A stretch of 16,929 nt of DNA from CALNBC01 sp050945915. Its GTDB lineage: Bacteria > Bacillota > Clostridia > Christensenellales > CALWSW01. The position numbers were made by a program, and so were the translations under genes. The notes below the pieces were generated by a model. The model saw nothing but the letters and a program-made list of their open reading frames with translations, did no database searches and was not told where the DNA came from. Location of the stretch: positions 1 through 16,929 of the forward strand of contig JBMNTV010000046.1 in the NCBI GenBank assembly GCA_050945915.1. Direction: 5' to 3'. Shown in pieces: positions 1 through 7,202 of the stretch; within the stretch, counting starts at the first letter, position 1, and the number at the start of each line of letters is the position of its first letter.

Positions 1-986
1 CCATCGTGATGATCCTCGCCCTTGCCGCGGTGCTGATCACCGCAACTGTGGCTGCAGGGGGCGTGGACGCGGTGATCGAAAACGTCAAGGGCATTCCCGG
101 CTTTTTGGAGCTGTTTGGCATCGCCAGCCCTGCCACCGTGGACGGCGTCCAGCAGGTTTCGGCGGGCGTGCCGCTGTTTAACGCCGCCGAAAGCTACGGG
201 TTCTTGGCGGTGATCTCCACTATGAGCTGGGGTCTGGGCTATTTCGGCATGCCCCAGGTGCTGTTGCGCTTCATGGCGATCCGCGACCCCAGGGAGCTGA
301 AGCGTTCCCGCAGGATCGCGACGGTCTGGTGCGTCATCGCGCTGTTCGCCGCGGTGCTGATTGGACTCATCGGCCGGGCGATGTATCCCGCCGACCTTTT
401 GACCAGCGTGGACGCTGAGAACGTCTTCATCCTTCTTTCCACCAGGCTGATGCCCGCGCTGCTCGCCGGAATCGTCATGGCGGGCATCCTTGCCGCGACG
501 ATCAGCTCCTCCGACTCGTATTTGCTCATCGCCGCCTCTGCATTCTCCAAGAATATCTATCAGGGCATGTTGAAAAAGCAGGCCACGGACAAGCAGGTCA
601 TGACCATGTCCAGGATCGCGCTGCTGGTGATCTCCCTGGTCGGCATTCTCATCGCGTTGGACGAACAAAGCGTGATCTTCACCATCGTGTCCTTCGCCTG
701 GGCAGGCTTTGGCGCGACTTTCGGGCCGCTGATGATCCTTTCCCTGCTTTGGAAGCGCGTCAACCGCCAGGGCGCCATCGCGGGAATGGTCAGCGGCGCG
801 GCGACGGTATTTATTTGGAAGCTGCTGATCAGGCCCCTGGGCGGCGTATTCGGAATTTACGAGCTGTTGCCCGCCTTTGTGGTCTCGCTGCTTGCCATCG
901 TCATCGTATCCCTTTCGACGCCGGAGCCGGACGCCCAGATTGCCGAGGAATTCGATCGGGTCCAGGCCGCGGTCAAATCTGCCTGA
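1..986 (+). CDS. putP: Sodium/proline symporter, C-terminal part (SSS family)
   Basis: Partial gene: the reading frame is already open at the left edge, so the start codon lies outside the window. About 327 residues are visible, ending in TGA at 984-986. It is a polytopic inner-membrane protein with about seven hydrophobic spans in this piece. The stretch AATISSSDSYLL matches the Ser-rich sodium-binding helix of the solute:sodium symporter family. The tail STPEPDAQIAEEFD is typical of PutP C-termini. Family knowledge: it couples Na+ entry to proline uptake for nutrition or osmoprotection. PutP is the best match, but another SSS amino-acid carrier is possible. No clear terminator separates it from the next gene, which has its own promoter 8 bases after the stop. 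Confidence 0.9.
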   Translation, partial: IVMILALAAVLITATVAAGGVDAVIENVKGIPGFLELFGIASPATVDGVQQVSAGVPLFNAAESYGFLAVISTMSWGLGYFGMPQVLLRFMAIRDPRELKRSRRIATVWCVIALFAAVLIGLIGRAMYPADLLTSVDAENVFILLSTRLMPALLAGIVMAGILAATISSSDSYLLIAASAFSKNIYQGMLKKQATDKQVMTMSRIALLVISLVGILIALDEQSVIFTIVSFAWAGFGATFGPLMILSLLWKRVNRQGAIAGMVSGAATVFIWKLLIRPLGGVFGIYELLPAFVVSLLAIVIVSLSTPEPDAQIAEEFDRVQAAVKSA

Positions 987-993
987 CGCTGCG

Positions 994-1022
994 TTGAACC
1001 CTCGCTGCCCGGGTGATATGAT
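994..1022 (+). promoter_or_regulatory. Sigma-A-type promoter of the flavoprotein gene
   Basis: TTGAAC at 994-999, a 17-base spacer and TATGAT at 1017-1022, with TG one base upstream of the -10 (extended -10). The predicted start near 1029 gives a leader of about 34 nt. CCGGGT (1009-1014) and ACCCGG (1045-1050) are inverted copies bracketing the start region and could form an operator or a hairpin. Confidence 0.7.
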
Positions 1023-1062
1023 AGATACATCCATTTGATCCGTTACCCGGAAGGAGGAACTT

Positions 1063-1686
1063 GTGTTGAAAGTTTTGCTGATCAACGGCAGCCCGAACCC
1101 TGCGGGTTGCACCAACGCGGCTCTGGGCGAAATCGCGGAAACCCTGGTCGAATGCGGGGTGGAGGCGGAGATCGTCCACATCGGCGCCGGGCCGTTTTAC
1201 GGCTGCACCGATTGCATGGGTTGCGCAAAGACCAACCGCTGCGTTTTTGACGACGACTGCGTCAATTCCCTCATCGAGAAGATGGAAGGGGCAGACGGGT
1301 TGATCGTCGGCAGCCCCGTCCATTATGCCTCTGCCACCGGCCCCGTGGTGTGCGTGCTGGACCGGATGTTCCGCGCAGGAAAATGCTATGCCCACAAGCC
1401 TGCGGCGGCGGTGGCCGTTGCCCGCCGGGCCGGAAACATCCCCACCGTGGACGAGCTGTGCAAGTATTTCTCCATCCGGCAGATGCCGCTGGTTTCCTCC
1501 AGCTATTGGAATGTCGTTTACGGCGCTGTGCCGGAGGATGTCGCAAAAGACCGTGAGGGCATGCAGACGATGCGCAACCTCGGCCGGAACATGGCATGGC
1601 TGCTCAAGTGCATCCAGGCGGGAAAGGAGCAGGGCATCAACCCGCCGGAATACGAGTTCGGCGTGCGCACCAACTTCATTTCCTGA
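1063..1686 (+). CDS. Flavodoxin-fold NAD(P)H-dependent oxidoreductase / iron-sulfur flavoprotein-like
   Basis: 207 residues. The N-terminus MLKVLLINGSPNP is the FMN phosphate-binding loop of the NADPH-dependent FMN reductase/flavodoxin-2 group, and GSPVHYAS (83-90) is the second FMN contact. Cysteines 48, 51, 54 and 60 make CX2CX2CX5C, which fits the compact motif that holds the [4Fe-4S] cluster in archaeal and clostridial iron-sulfur flavoproteins (Isf). A cytoplasmic redox role is therefore likely, with substrate unknown. AAGGAGG (1051-1057) precedes GTG at 1063 by five bases. TTG at 1066 is an equally well spaced alternative and would remove only one residue. The gene is monocistronic, with its own promoter and a strong terminator. 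Many relatives without a cluster also carry two or three of these cysteines, so cluster binding is inferred. Confidence 0.85.
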   Translation: MLKVLLINGSPNPAGCTNAALGEIAETLVECGVEAEIVHIGAGPFYGCTDCMGCAKTNRCVFDDDCVNSLIEKMEGADGLIVGSPVHYASATGPVVCVLDRMFRAGKCYAHKPAAAVAVARRAGNIPTVDELCKYFSIRQMPLVSSSYWNVVYGAVPEDVAKDREGMQTMRNLGRNMAWLLKCIQAGKEQGINPPEYEFGVRTNFIS

Positions 1687-1770
1687 AAGGGAAGGCGTGC
1701 GGTTCTGAACCGCTTGGAGTGCGGGCTGCCAAGCTCGTGAATTCCCGCCCTGCAATCACAAAACCACGCA

Positions 1771-1805
1771 AAAAACCCCAAAGCGCAACGCTTCGGGGTT
1801 TTTTA
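1771..1805. terminator. Bidirectional intrinsic terminator between convergent genes
   Basis: Stem AAAAACCCC-A-AAGCG (1771-1785), loop CAA, then CGCTT-C-GGGGTTTTTT (1789-1804), with one internal mismatch. It has A-tract/U-tract symmetry, so it can end the flavoprotein transcript on + and the ABC-F transcript on -. Confidence 0.85.
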
Positions 1806-1959
1806 TTGCATGAGTACGTGTGTTCCGAGCCTGCCGGTGGCGGGCTTTAAACGCAAGGGAACCAGAGCGGGCAACCTGCGGGTCGTCGGTTTGGAGGCAA
1901 TGCGCCGGAGAAGGATGCAAAGCGACGCAAACGTCTGCAAAAAGAGGGGAACCGGCGCA
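1806..1959. other. Short gap between terminator and ABC-F stop; no gene
   Basis: No plausible reading frame. On + there is a small 8-bp hairpin, AGCCTGCC-GGT-GGCGGGCT, just past the terminator. Inverted copies TGCGCCGG/CCGGCGCA lie about 45 bases apart near the ABC-F stop codon. This is probably the 3' untranslated region of the ABC-F transcript. Confidence 0.4.
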
Positions 1960-3444
1960 TCAAAGCTGCACCGTTTTTGTGGCGATGTTTGTCAGGAAGG
2001 CCCGGTCGTGCTCCACGAACAGCATGGTGGGGGAGAAGCGAAGGAGCAGTTCCTCAATCTGCATCCTGGACTGCAGGTCGATGTAGTTCAGCGGCTCGTC
2101 CCAGATGTAAAGATGGGCGGACTCGCAAAGGCTGGCGGCGATGAGCACCTTCTTCTTCTGGCCGGCGCTGAATGCCTCCATGCTCTTTTCGAACTGTTCC
2201 CTGGAAAAGCCCAGCTTGCGCAAAATGGCGAAAAACAGGCTCACATCGACGCCCCGATTTTTTGCATACTCCTCCGGCGGTCCGGTCAAGAAGGACGCGT
2301 CCTGGGGAACGAGGGAAACAACCAGCCCGGACCCGATTTCCATGTTGCCGCAAAATGCGGGCGGATTCTCGGAAAACAGGCGAATCAGGCTGGTTTTTCC
2401 CGACCCGTTGGGGCCAGCCAGGGCGACGCGGTCGCCGCGGTTCAGCGAAAAGGATACGCCGGAAAGCACCGTCCGTCCGCCGTAGGAAATTGAAACGTCC
2501 CGAACTTGCGCGATGCGCCGGGAACGGTACTGCAAGGGGTGGAGCTTGAGCCGCTCCGCCTGTTCGACGTCCTTCAAAAGGGCGGATTTTTCGCGGATCG
2601 CCTGCTGTTGCCTGCGCTCGAGGTTTTTCCTGCGCTGCTGCATGCGGCGGGATTGCTCTGCGACGTATTCCCGCGCTTCGGTGTTGCCCGTGGCAGCCTT
2701 CTTTTTCCCCAGCTTGACGGATTCGGATCGGTCCGCCCAGCGGCGGCTCTGTTCGGCGGAGGCCTTCAATCTTTTGATGTCCTTTTTCAACCGTTCATTT
2801 TCTGAAAGCTCAAAGCGCTCTTGTTTCTGTTTTTCCTGCTGCCACACCGAGAAGTTCCCGTTCAAAACCTCGATGCTCGCTCTGTTGATGGAAAGGGTGT
2901 GGTCTGTGCAGCTGTCCAGCAGCGCCCGGTCGTGGGAAACGAGGATGAATCCCCGCTTGCTTTTCAGGTATTCGCCCAGGAGCTCCCGGCCGCGAGCGTC
3001 CAGATGATTGGTGGGCTCGTCGATCAGGGGGAAGGCGTTTTCCTCAAGAAAAAGGGCGCTAAGCAGGACTTTTGTGCGCTCCCCGGGGCTGAGGGTGTCA
3101 AAGGGGCGGTACAGCGCTTCTTCCGGAACCCCCAAAAGATTCAGCTCCCGGATCAGCTCCCAGTCAAGCAGATCGGGGAAAACGCCCTGAACCGCGTCGA
3201 CGGCCAGGGCGGAGCTGTCGACTTCATAGGGAAAGTAGCGGAAGCGGACGGCGGGGGCGTGGATCGAGCCCGAATACTCGTATTCTCCGGAAAGCAGCTT
3301 CAATAACGTCGTCTTTCCCCGGCCGTTCCGGCCCACGAACCCCAGCTTCCAGTCCGTGTCGATGGAAAAGCTGACATGTTCAAACACATTGTCACAACTG
3401 CCCGCATGGGCAAAGGTCAGGTTGGATACGATAATTGGCGGCAT
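1960..3444 (-). CDS. ABC-F ribosome-protection ATPase, Lsa family
   Basis: 494 residues, close to the ~498 of Lsa(A). It has two ABC domains and no membrane segment. Domain 1: Walker A GRNGRGKTT (38-46), signature LSPGE (118-122), Walker B with LIDEPTNHLD (140-149), switch His171. A charged helical interdomain linker spans about 200-310. Domain 2: Walker A GPNGSGKTS (344-352), signature FSAGQ (425-429), Walker B IWDEPLN (447-453), switch His479. PLIDEPTNHLD in the first site and YIWDEPLNY in the second are hallmarks of the Lsa branch. Family knowledge: these proteins bind the ribosomal E site and dislodge lincosamide, streptogramin A and pleuromutilin antibiotics. ATG at 3444 was chosen over an upstream GTG because CGGAGGG sits six bases ahead. 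The drug spectrum of this protein is inferred. An intrinsic housekeeping role in translation is the alternative. Confidence 0.88.
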   Translation of the reverse strand: MPPIIVSNLTFAHAGSCDNVFEHVSFSIDTDWKLGFVGRNGRGKTTLLKLLSGEYEYSGSIHAPAVRFRYFPYEVDSSALAVDAVQGVFPDLLDWELIRELNLLGVPEEALYRPFDTLSPGERTKVLLSALFLEENAFPLIDEPTNHLDARGRELLGEYLKSKRGFILVSHDRALLDSCTDHTLSINRASIEVLNGNFSVWQQEKQKQERFELSENERLKKDIKRLKASAEQSRRWADRSESVKLGKKKAATGNTEAREYVAEQSRRMQQRRKNLERRQQQAIREKSALLKDVEQAERLKLHPLQYRSRRIAQVRDVSISYGGRTVLSGVSFSLNRGDRVALAGPNGSGKTSLIRLFSENPPAFCGNMEIGSGLVVSLVPQDASFLTGPPEEYAKNRGVDVSLFFAILRKLGFSREQFEKSMEAFSAGQKKKVLIAASLCESAHLYIWDEPLNYIDLQSRMQIEELLLRFSPTMLFVEHDRAFLTNIATKTVQL

Positions 3445-3456
3445 AACAGGCCCTCC

Positions 3457-3505
3457 GTGCAATACAGAATCCCGGAAGATCAGCTTGCTTCCGGGATTTT
3501 TGCAC
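3457..3505 (-). promoter_or_regulatory. Large leader hairpin abutting the ABC-F ribosome binding site
   Basis: Minus-strand RNA folds with an 11-bp perfect inner stem (AATCCCGGAAG at 3468-3478 against CTTCCGGGATT at 3488-3498, + coordinates). A 1x5 internal loop follows, then a 6-bp outer stem (3457-3462 with 3500-3505). The base of the hairpin touches GGAGGG at 3451-3456. It has no U-tract on the minus strand, so it may control translation or RNA stability rather than termination. Read on +, the inner stem is followed by TTTTT and could act as a terminator. Confidence 0.55.
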
Positions 3506-3581
3506 AGGCAGGAGAGCCCCAAAGGGCGACCCAGGGCAAAAGCGCGGCGGCAGACCTTCCAGTTGACGGCAGGCGAAAACA

Positions 3582-3596
3582 GCGGCAAAACGCCGC
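3582..3596 (-). promoter_or_regulatory. Candidate attenuator hairpin in the ABC-F leader
   Basis: The minus strand reads GCGGC-GTTTT-GCCGC then TGTTTT. The stem is only 5 bp and the U-tract is interrupted, so it would be a weak terminator. It lies about 30 bases after the micro-ORF stop. A segment overlapping that stop (3619-3627) can alternatively pair with 3552-3560 over eight of nine positions. Confidence 0.35.
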
Positions 3597-3626
3597 GGAT
3601 TCGCACAAACCAGCAAATGGGAGGTC

Positions 3627-3635
3627 TTAGAACAT
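3627..3635 (-). CDS. Candidate two-residue leader peptide (Met-Phe-stop) of the ABC-F gene
   Basis: ATG TTC TAA on the minus strand, preceded by AGGGGTG with a 5-base gap. It lies about 20 nt from the predicted transcript start and about 180 nt before the ABC-F start codon. Position and ribosome binding site resemble leader ORFs used in antibiotic-induced attenuation of erm and ABC-F genes. Two codons is extremely short, so this could be coincidence. Confidence 0.35.
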   Translation of the reverse strand: MF

Positions 3636-3661
3636 GCTTTCACCCCTGTCTTTTTTATAAC

Positions 3662-3690
3662 AGTATAACTGGATCGGGGCGGGGAGTCAA
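3662..3690 (-). promoter_or_regulatory. Consensus promoter of the ABC-F gene
   Basis: On the minus strand, TTGACT (3685-3690), a 17-base spacer, then TATACT (3662-3667). The predicted start is near 3655, giving a ~210-nt leader. Such a strong promoter with a long leader suggests control after initiation. Confidence 0.8.
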
Positions 3691-3737
3691 TGCTTCTTGA
3701 GGGAAGGGGAGGCAACTGTCGGTTGAGCGGGCCCGCA

Positions 3738-4481
3738 TCAGGAGGGATTGAGGCGCACCCGTCCCCCGTCGGAAAGCAGGGTTTCCCCCAATAGCATGTC
3801 CGAAAGCTCACAGCAAAGAAAGAGGATGGTTTTCGCCATGTCCTCCGGCTGGAAGATGCGGCCCAAGGGGATCTGGGGCAGGTAATGGGCGGCGAATTCC
3901 TCCTCGCCCCTGTAGGCGCGCATGATGTCCGTCAGCACCGGGCCGGGGGCAACGGCGTTGACGTAAATGCCGTCCTGGGCGAACCTGCGGGCCATGTAGC
4001 GGGTCAGGCTGTCCACCGCGCCCTTGAAGGCGTTGTACACCGGTCCTGCGCCCCCGCCGGAAAAGGTGCCGGAGGTGGTGACGTTCACGATTTTGCCCCT
4101 TTGTCGAAGGGCCATATCCTCCCGCACGGCGTTGCTGAGGTGCCAGCAGGCCATGAGGATGACGTTCAAACCCGTTTCCCAGGTGTTGTGGGCGCAGGCG
4201 TTGTTGACCAGAATGTCCACCCTTCCAAAGCGCTCCACGGCGCTTCGCACAAGATCCCGGCACTGGCTTTCGTCGCCAATGTCAAAATTGAAATAAGCCG
4301 GGCGCTTGCCGATGGTCGCGATTTCGTCCAGGGCGGGGGAGACTGAGTTTTCTGGAAGGAGGTCGTCGATGACCACCTGTGCGCCCGCCTGGGCGAGGAG
4401 TTTCGCCGTGGCAAGGCCGATGCCCTGGGCCGCGCCGGTGACGATCGCCACCTGGCCGGAAAGATCGATCGAATATGCCAT
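3738..4481 (-). CDS. Short-chain dehydrogenase/reductase (SDR), classical type
   Basis: 247 residues, normal for a classical SDR. The Rossmann cofactor loop is TGAAQGIG (15-22), followed by VVIDD at the end of strand 2, where an acidic residue suggests NAD(H) rather than NADP(H). The NNAG-type motif appears as NNAC (93-96). Ser137, Tyr149 and Lys153 (YNAFK) form the catalytic set, and VAPGPVLTDI is the usual post-catalytic loop. It is cytoplasmic and oxidises or reduces an alcohol/carbonyl substrate that cannot be predicted. ATG at 4481 is preceded by AAAGGAG six bases upstream. An in-frame upstream extension lacks a binding site. It lies between a terminator (4646-4685) and the ABC-F promoter, so it is probably its own transcription unit. 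I found no convincing promoter for it. Confidence 0.85.
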   Translation of the reverse strand: MAYSIDLSGQVAIVTGAAQGIGLATAKLLAQAGAQVVIDDLLPENSVSPALDEIATIGKRPAYFNFDIGDESQCRDLVRSAVERFGRVDILVNNACAHNTWETGLNVILMACWHLSNAVREDMALRQRGKIVNVTTSGTFSGGGAGPVYNAFKGAVDSLTRYMARRFAQDGIYVNAVAPGPVLTDIMRAYRGEEEFAAHYLPQIPLGRIFQPEDMAKTILFLCCELSDMLLGETLLSDGGRVRLNPS

Positions 4482-4645
4482 CTTCTGCTCCTTTCTGCAT
4501 GCAAAGTGCCGGGGCAGGGAAACGCTTTCGGAAGGGAAGGGGCGGTTTCGGCTGTTCGCCGTTTTTTGCGCAAAAAAACCTTTACGCCATACGAAACCGC
4601 GCACCCGCTTTCGCGCGCCCCCGCACGTACGCGCAATAAAATGGT
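4482..4645. other. Gap upstream of the SDR gene
   Basis: 164 bases, GC-rich, holding the SDR ribosome binding site. No -35/-10 pair of good quality was seen on the minus strand and no short gene. Readthrough from the operon upstream is possible. Confidence 0.35.
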
Positions 4646-4685
4646 CCGCCCGGCAATTCCCGAAAAAGCGGGAACAACCGGGCGG
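4646..4685 (-). terminator. Intrinsic terminator of the tcdA-to-PHP operon
   Basis: Minus-strand hairpin with outer stem CCGCCCGG/CCGGGCGG (4646-4653 with 4678-4685) and an inner stem TTCCCG/CGGGAA. It is followed after four bases by TTTTATT. It lies 10 bases past the PHP gene stop. Confidence 0.8.
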
Positions 4686-4694
4686 AAAAGGGGA

Positions 4695-5495
4695 TTACAG
4701 CCTGTGCATCGTGGGCTGCATGTTCTGATACGTCGCGTAATACTTGATCCCCGCGGCTTTGGCCAGCTCCACCGCGTCGTCAAGCCGGTATCCGACGTGT
4801 TCGGGAATGTGGGCGTCGCTCCCGAAGGTGACGTATTCCCCGCCCAGCTCGCGGTAGCGGCTCAGCCAGTCCAGGCCGGGAATCTCCTTGCCCAGTTTGC
4901 GGTACAGGGAGGTGTTGATCTCGATGCACTTCCCGTTTTCGATCACATGGGTAAACAGGGTGTCCAAAGCGTCCGGGCAGTCGGAATAGCGCATGATGGC
5001 GGTCTTGTCCGGGTTGAACTTGGAACCGTAATCCACATGGCCCACAGCGCTGAAAAAGTCCGCGGGCAAACGGCGAACGTACTTCACCAGGGTTTCAACA
5101 TAGAACGCGTTGGCCTGAGAGATGGTCTTCCCGACGTAATAGTCGGGATAATACGGGTCCAAGCCCTCCACGAGGTGGGCGGAAGCGATGACGAAATCGA
5201 ACCCGGCTCCGCGGATGGGGGCCATGTATTCTTCTGTCGAGTCCTCTTCGCAGGGGATGCCGAATTCGACGCCCCAGCGCACCCGAACGCCCAGGTCCGG
5301 CAGTTCGGCCACCGCCTTTTTATAAGCGGGGATGTCCAGACTGAAGTACATGGTCCGGTTGGGCAGGACGTGGTCCGAATGGTCGGTGAAGCAGATTTCT
5401 TCCAAACCCAGTTCCGCGGCCCGCTTCAGCTGGTCGAGGATGGGGGTTTCGGAATCCAACGAAAAATTTGTGTGAAGATGATAATCGCAGCGCAT
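4695..5495 (-). CDS. PHP-domain histidinol-phosphatase family phosphoesterase
   Basis: 266 residues covering one complete PHP domain. Metal-binding positions are all present: HLH (His6, His8), TDHSDH (Asp38, His39, His42), Glu77 in WGVEFG, His107 in SAHLVEG, His153/Asp155 in GHVDYGS, and Asp227/His229 in GSDAH. This order is that of HisJ/HisK-type histidinol-phosphatases, which remove phosphate from L-histidinol phosphate using a trinuclear metal centre. No other his gene is nearby, and the operon holds a peptidase and a tRNA enzyme, so another phosphomonoester substrate is possible. TAGGAG lies seven bases before ATG. It starts 19 bases after the aminopeptidase stop, so it is co-transcribed as the last gene. 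Confidence 0.85.
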   Translation of the reverse strand: MRCDYHLHTNFSLDSETPILDQLKRAAELGLEEICFTDHSDHVLPNRTMYFSLDIPAYKKAVAELPDLGVRVRWGVEFGIPCEEDSTEEYMAPIRGAGFDFVIASAHLVEGLDPYYPDYYVGKTISQANAFYVETLVKYVRRLPADFFSAVGHVDYGSKFNPDKTAIMRYSDCPDALDTLFTHVIENGKCIEINTSLYRKLGKEIPGLDWLSRYRELGGEYVTFGSDAHIPEHVGYRLDDAVELAKAAGIKYYATYQNMQPTMHRL

Positions 5496-5514
5496 TGATT
5501 TCTCCTACTAGGGT

Positions 5515-6738
5515 CTAAAGCGCCCATTCACCGTCGATGAAGACGGGAACGCGCTCTCCTTCTTTGGTGATACCGGTAATGCTCATATCCGCGGTGCCTA
5601 CCATAAAGTCCACGTGCACCATGGAATCGTTGACGCCCGCAGCGAGCTTTTCCTCGTCCGTCATATCCGCTCCGCCCATCACGCAGTCCACGAAGCCCTT
5701 GCCCAGGGCGAAGTGGCAGGAGGCGTTTTCGTCATACATGGTGTTGTAAAACAGGATCCCCATCTTGGAAATGGGCGAACTGTGCGGAACCAGGGCGACT
5801 TCGCCCAAGCGCCTCGCGCCCTCGTCGGTATCCAGCAGGTGGCGGAGGGTTTCCTCCCCTTCGCTGGCAGAGGCGGCGACGACGCCACCGTCCCGGAAGG
5901 TGAGGGCGATGTCCCGGATCAGCACGCCGTTATAGCACAGGGGCAGGGAGCTTTTGAGCACGCCGTTGACATTGTCGCGGTCCGGTGTGGTGAAGACTTC
6001 TTCTGTGGGCATATTGGCGTTAAAGGGAACGCCGCATTTGGAAACCGAGGCGCCGCCGGACCAAAGGTGGGTGTCCCGCAATCCGACCATCAGGTCCGTG
6101 CCCAGCCCGTTCTGGAAGTGGAGGGCGACAAAGCGCCAGTTGTTCAGTTTCTCCGCATAGCGCCGGATGGCGTCGGTGTGTTCCTTCCAGCGGGCGACGG
6201 CGTCGCCCTCGTCCAACCGCACGGCCTTGAAAATCGCGTCCCAGAGCTTTTCTTCCCCCTCCGGGTCGCCGGGGAAGACGGCGTTGGTCCAGGCGGCGGT
6301 GGGGACGGACACCACCGTCCACTGCAGGTCGTCCAGGACGGTGTCGTAATACTCCTTGAAGGCCTTCTCGGCGGCGACGGTATAGGCCTGCAGCACGTCC
6401 GGAGGCACGTCCATATAAATCGTCGGGTCCGCGGCGGCAACAGAGATCAGCGCGGCGCCCTTTTTGACGGCGTCGTTCTTTTGGTCGATCAGGTACTGAG
6501 GGATCTTGGTCAGCACCTCTACGGGAACGTGCTTATAGCGCAGGCGGTTGAGCTTCTGGAAGTTCCAGAACACCTCCACGTCCGAAGCGCCGGCGTCAAA
6601 GGCCGCCTCCGAAAGGAGCTCCACGAAGGAAGCGCACTCTACGGGAGCGCTGATCGTGAGCTTTTGGCCAGTTTGGACGTTTGCGCCGGTGCGCACCGCA
6701 AGCTCGGCGTACTCCCTTAATTTAGCTATATCCGGCAT
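5515..6738 (-). CDS. M29-family leucyl aminopeptidase (AmpS/PepS type)
   Basis: 407 residues, full length for peptidase family M29, cytoplasmic. These enzymes release N-terminal residues from short peptides using two metals. Spacing of the expected ligands is exact against the Thermus/Staphylococcus enzymes: Glu247 (in MPTEEVFTTPD), Glu313 (LGEVALV), His342 (SCHFALG), His375 and Asp377 (VHVDFMVG). The conserved Tyr seven residues after the first His is Phe349 here. AAAGGAG lies seven bases before ATG. The upstream membrane-protein gene stops 24 bases before this start and the PHP gene follows 19 bases after its stop, so it belongs to the five-gene unit. Peptide scavenging is the likely role. 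Confidence 0.9.
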   Translation of the reverse strand: MPDIAKLREYAELAVRTGANVQTGQKLTISAPVECASFVELLSEAAFDAGASDVEVFWNFQKLNRLRYKHVPVEVLTKIPQYLIDQKNDAVKKGAALISVAAADPTIYMDVPPDVLQAYTVAAEKAFKEYYDTVLDDLQWTVVSVPTAAWTNAVFPGDPEGEEKLWDAIFKAVRLDEGDAVARWKEHTDAIRRYAEKLNNWRFVALHFQNGLGTDLMVGLRDTHLWSGGASVSKCGVPFNANMPTEEVFTTPDRDNVNGVLKSSLPLCYNGVLIRDIALTFRDGGVVAASASEGEETLRHLLDTDEGARRLGEVALVPHSSPISKMGILFYNTMYDENASCHFALGKGFVDCVMGGADMTDEEKLAAGVNDSMVHVDFMVGTADMSITGITKEGERVPVFIDGEWAL

Positions 6739-6762
6739 ACTTGCACTCCTTTAGGTCGAAGA

Positions 6763-7188
6763 TCACAGTTTGTTGATGTAAAACAGCGTGGCCAGCACCA
6801 CCAGCATAAAAAGGACAAAGAAGCCCAGGGCGACGGGGAAAAAGGCGGCTGTGGAAACCTGGCCCAGCGCGATCATCAGCACAGAGATGGCGAAAAGCAG
6901 CGCCACTGCGGCCCTGCCCACCAGGGCCATCGCCTTGTCTTTGGCGTATTTATAGCGGTCGTCCGTTTTAGTGATACCCTTTTTGGCCATCGCCTCTCCC
7001 GCAACGCCCTTTGCATAAACCCCGCAGGCGATGCTGATGACCGCCACCCCGATGGCGACGAGTATTCCGGCTGCGGTCATGCTGCCCCAGGGCACGAGCC
7101 ACATGGTCACCCCAAGAATCAGGCAGACTGCCGCAAGGGTAATGGCAATGAGAATCGCGAGCCTGATGGACTCCTTCCTGTTGTTCAT
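6763..7188 (-). CDS. Small integral membrane protein, unknown function
   Basis: 141 residues from MNNRKES. Four hydrophobic segments can be read: about 10-30 (AILIAITLAAVCLILGVTMW), 35-57, 91-110 (AAVALLFAISVLMIALG) and 115-138 (FFVLFMLVVLATLFYIN). They pair as two hairpins around a charged loop, KKGITKTDDRYKYAKDK. ATG at 7188 was chosen because GGAGGG lies four bases ahead. ATG at 7206 overlaps the previous stop as ATGA but has no binding site. No family was recognised. Its place between a second small membrane protein and an aminopeptidase suggests translational coupling, and says little about function. Confidence 0.75.
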   Translation of the reverse strand: MNNRKESIRLAILIAITLAAVCLILGVTMWLVPWGSMTAAGILVAIGVAVISIACGVYAKGVAGEAMAKKGITKTDDRYKYAKDKAMALVGRAAVALLFAISVLMIALGQVSTAAFFPVALGFFVLFMLVVLATLFYINKL

Positions 7189-7202
7189 GGTTCCCTCCGT
7201 CG

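Noticed and set aside
3445..3606. N-terminal extension of the ABC-F protein from GTG at 3606
   Set aside because: It spans the structured leader and lacks a ribosome binding site; family alignment starts at MPPIIVSNLTF.
3731..3737. GCGGGCCCGC palindrome near the SDR stop as terminator
   Set aside because: No U-tract on the minus strand.
3392..3811. Leader frame reading GTG AAA GCA on the minus strand into the ABC-F start
   Set aside because: The putative GTG lies inside the AGGGGTG element itself, leaving no spacing for initiation.
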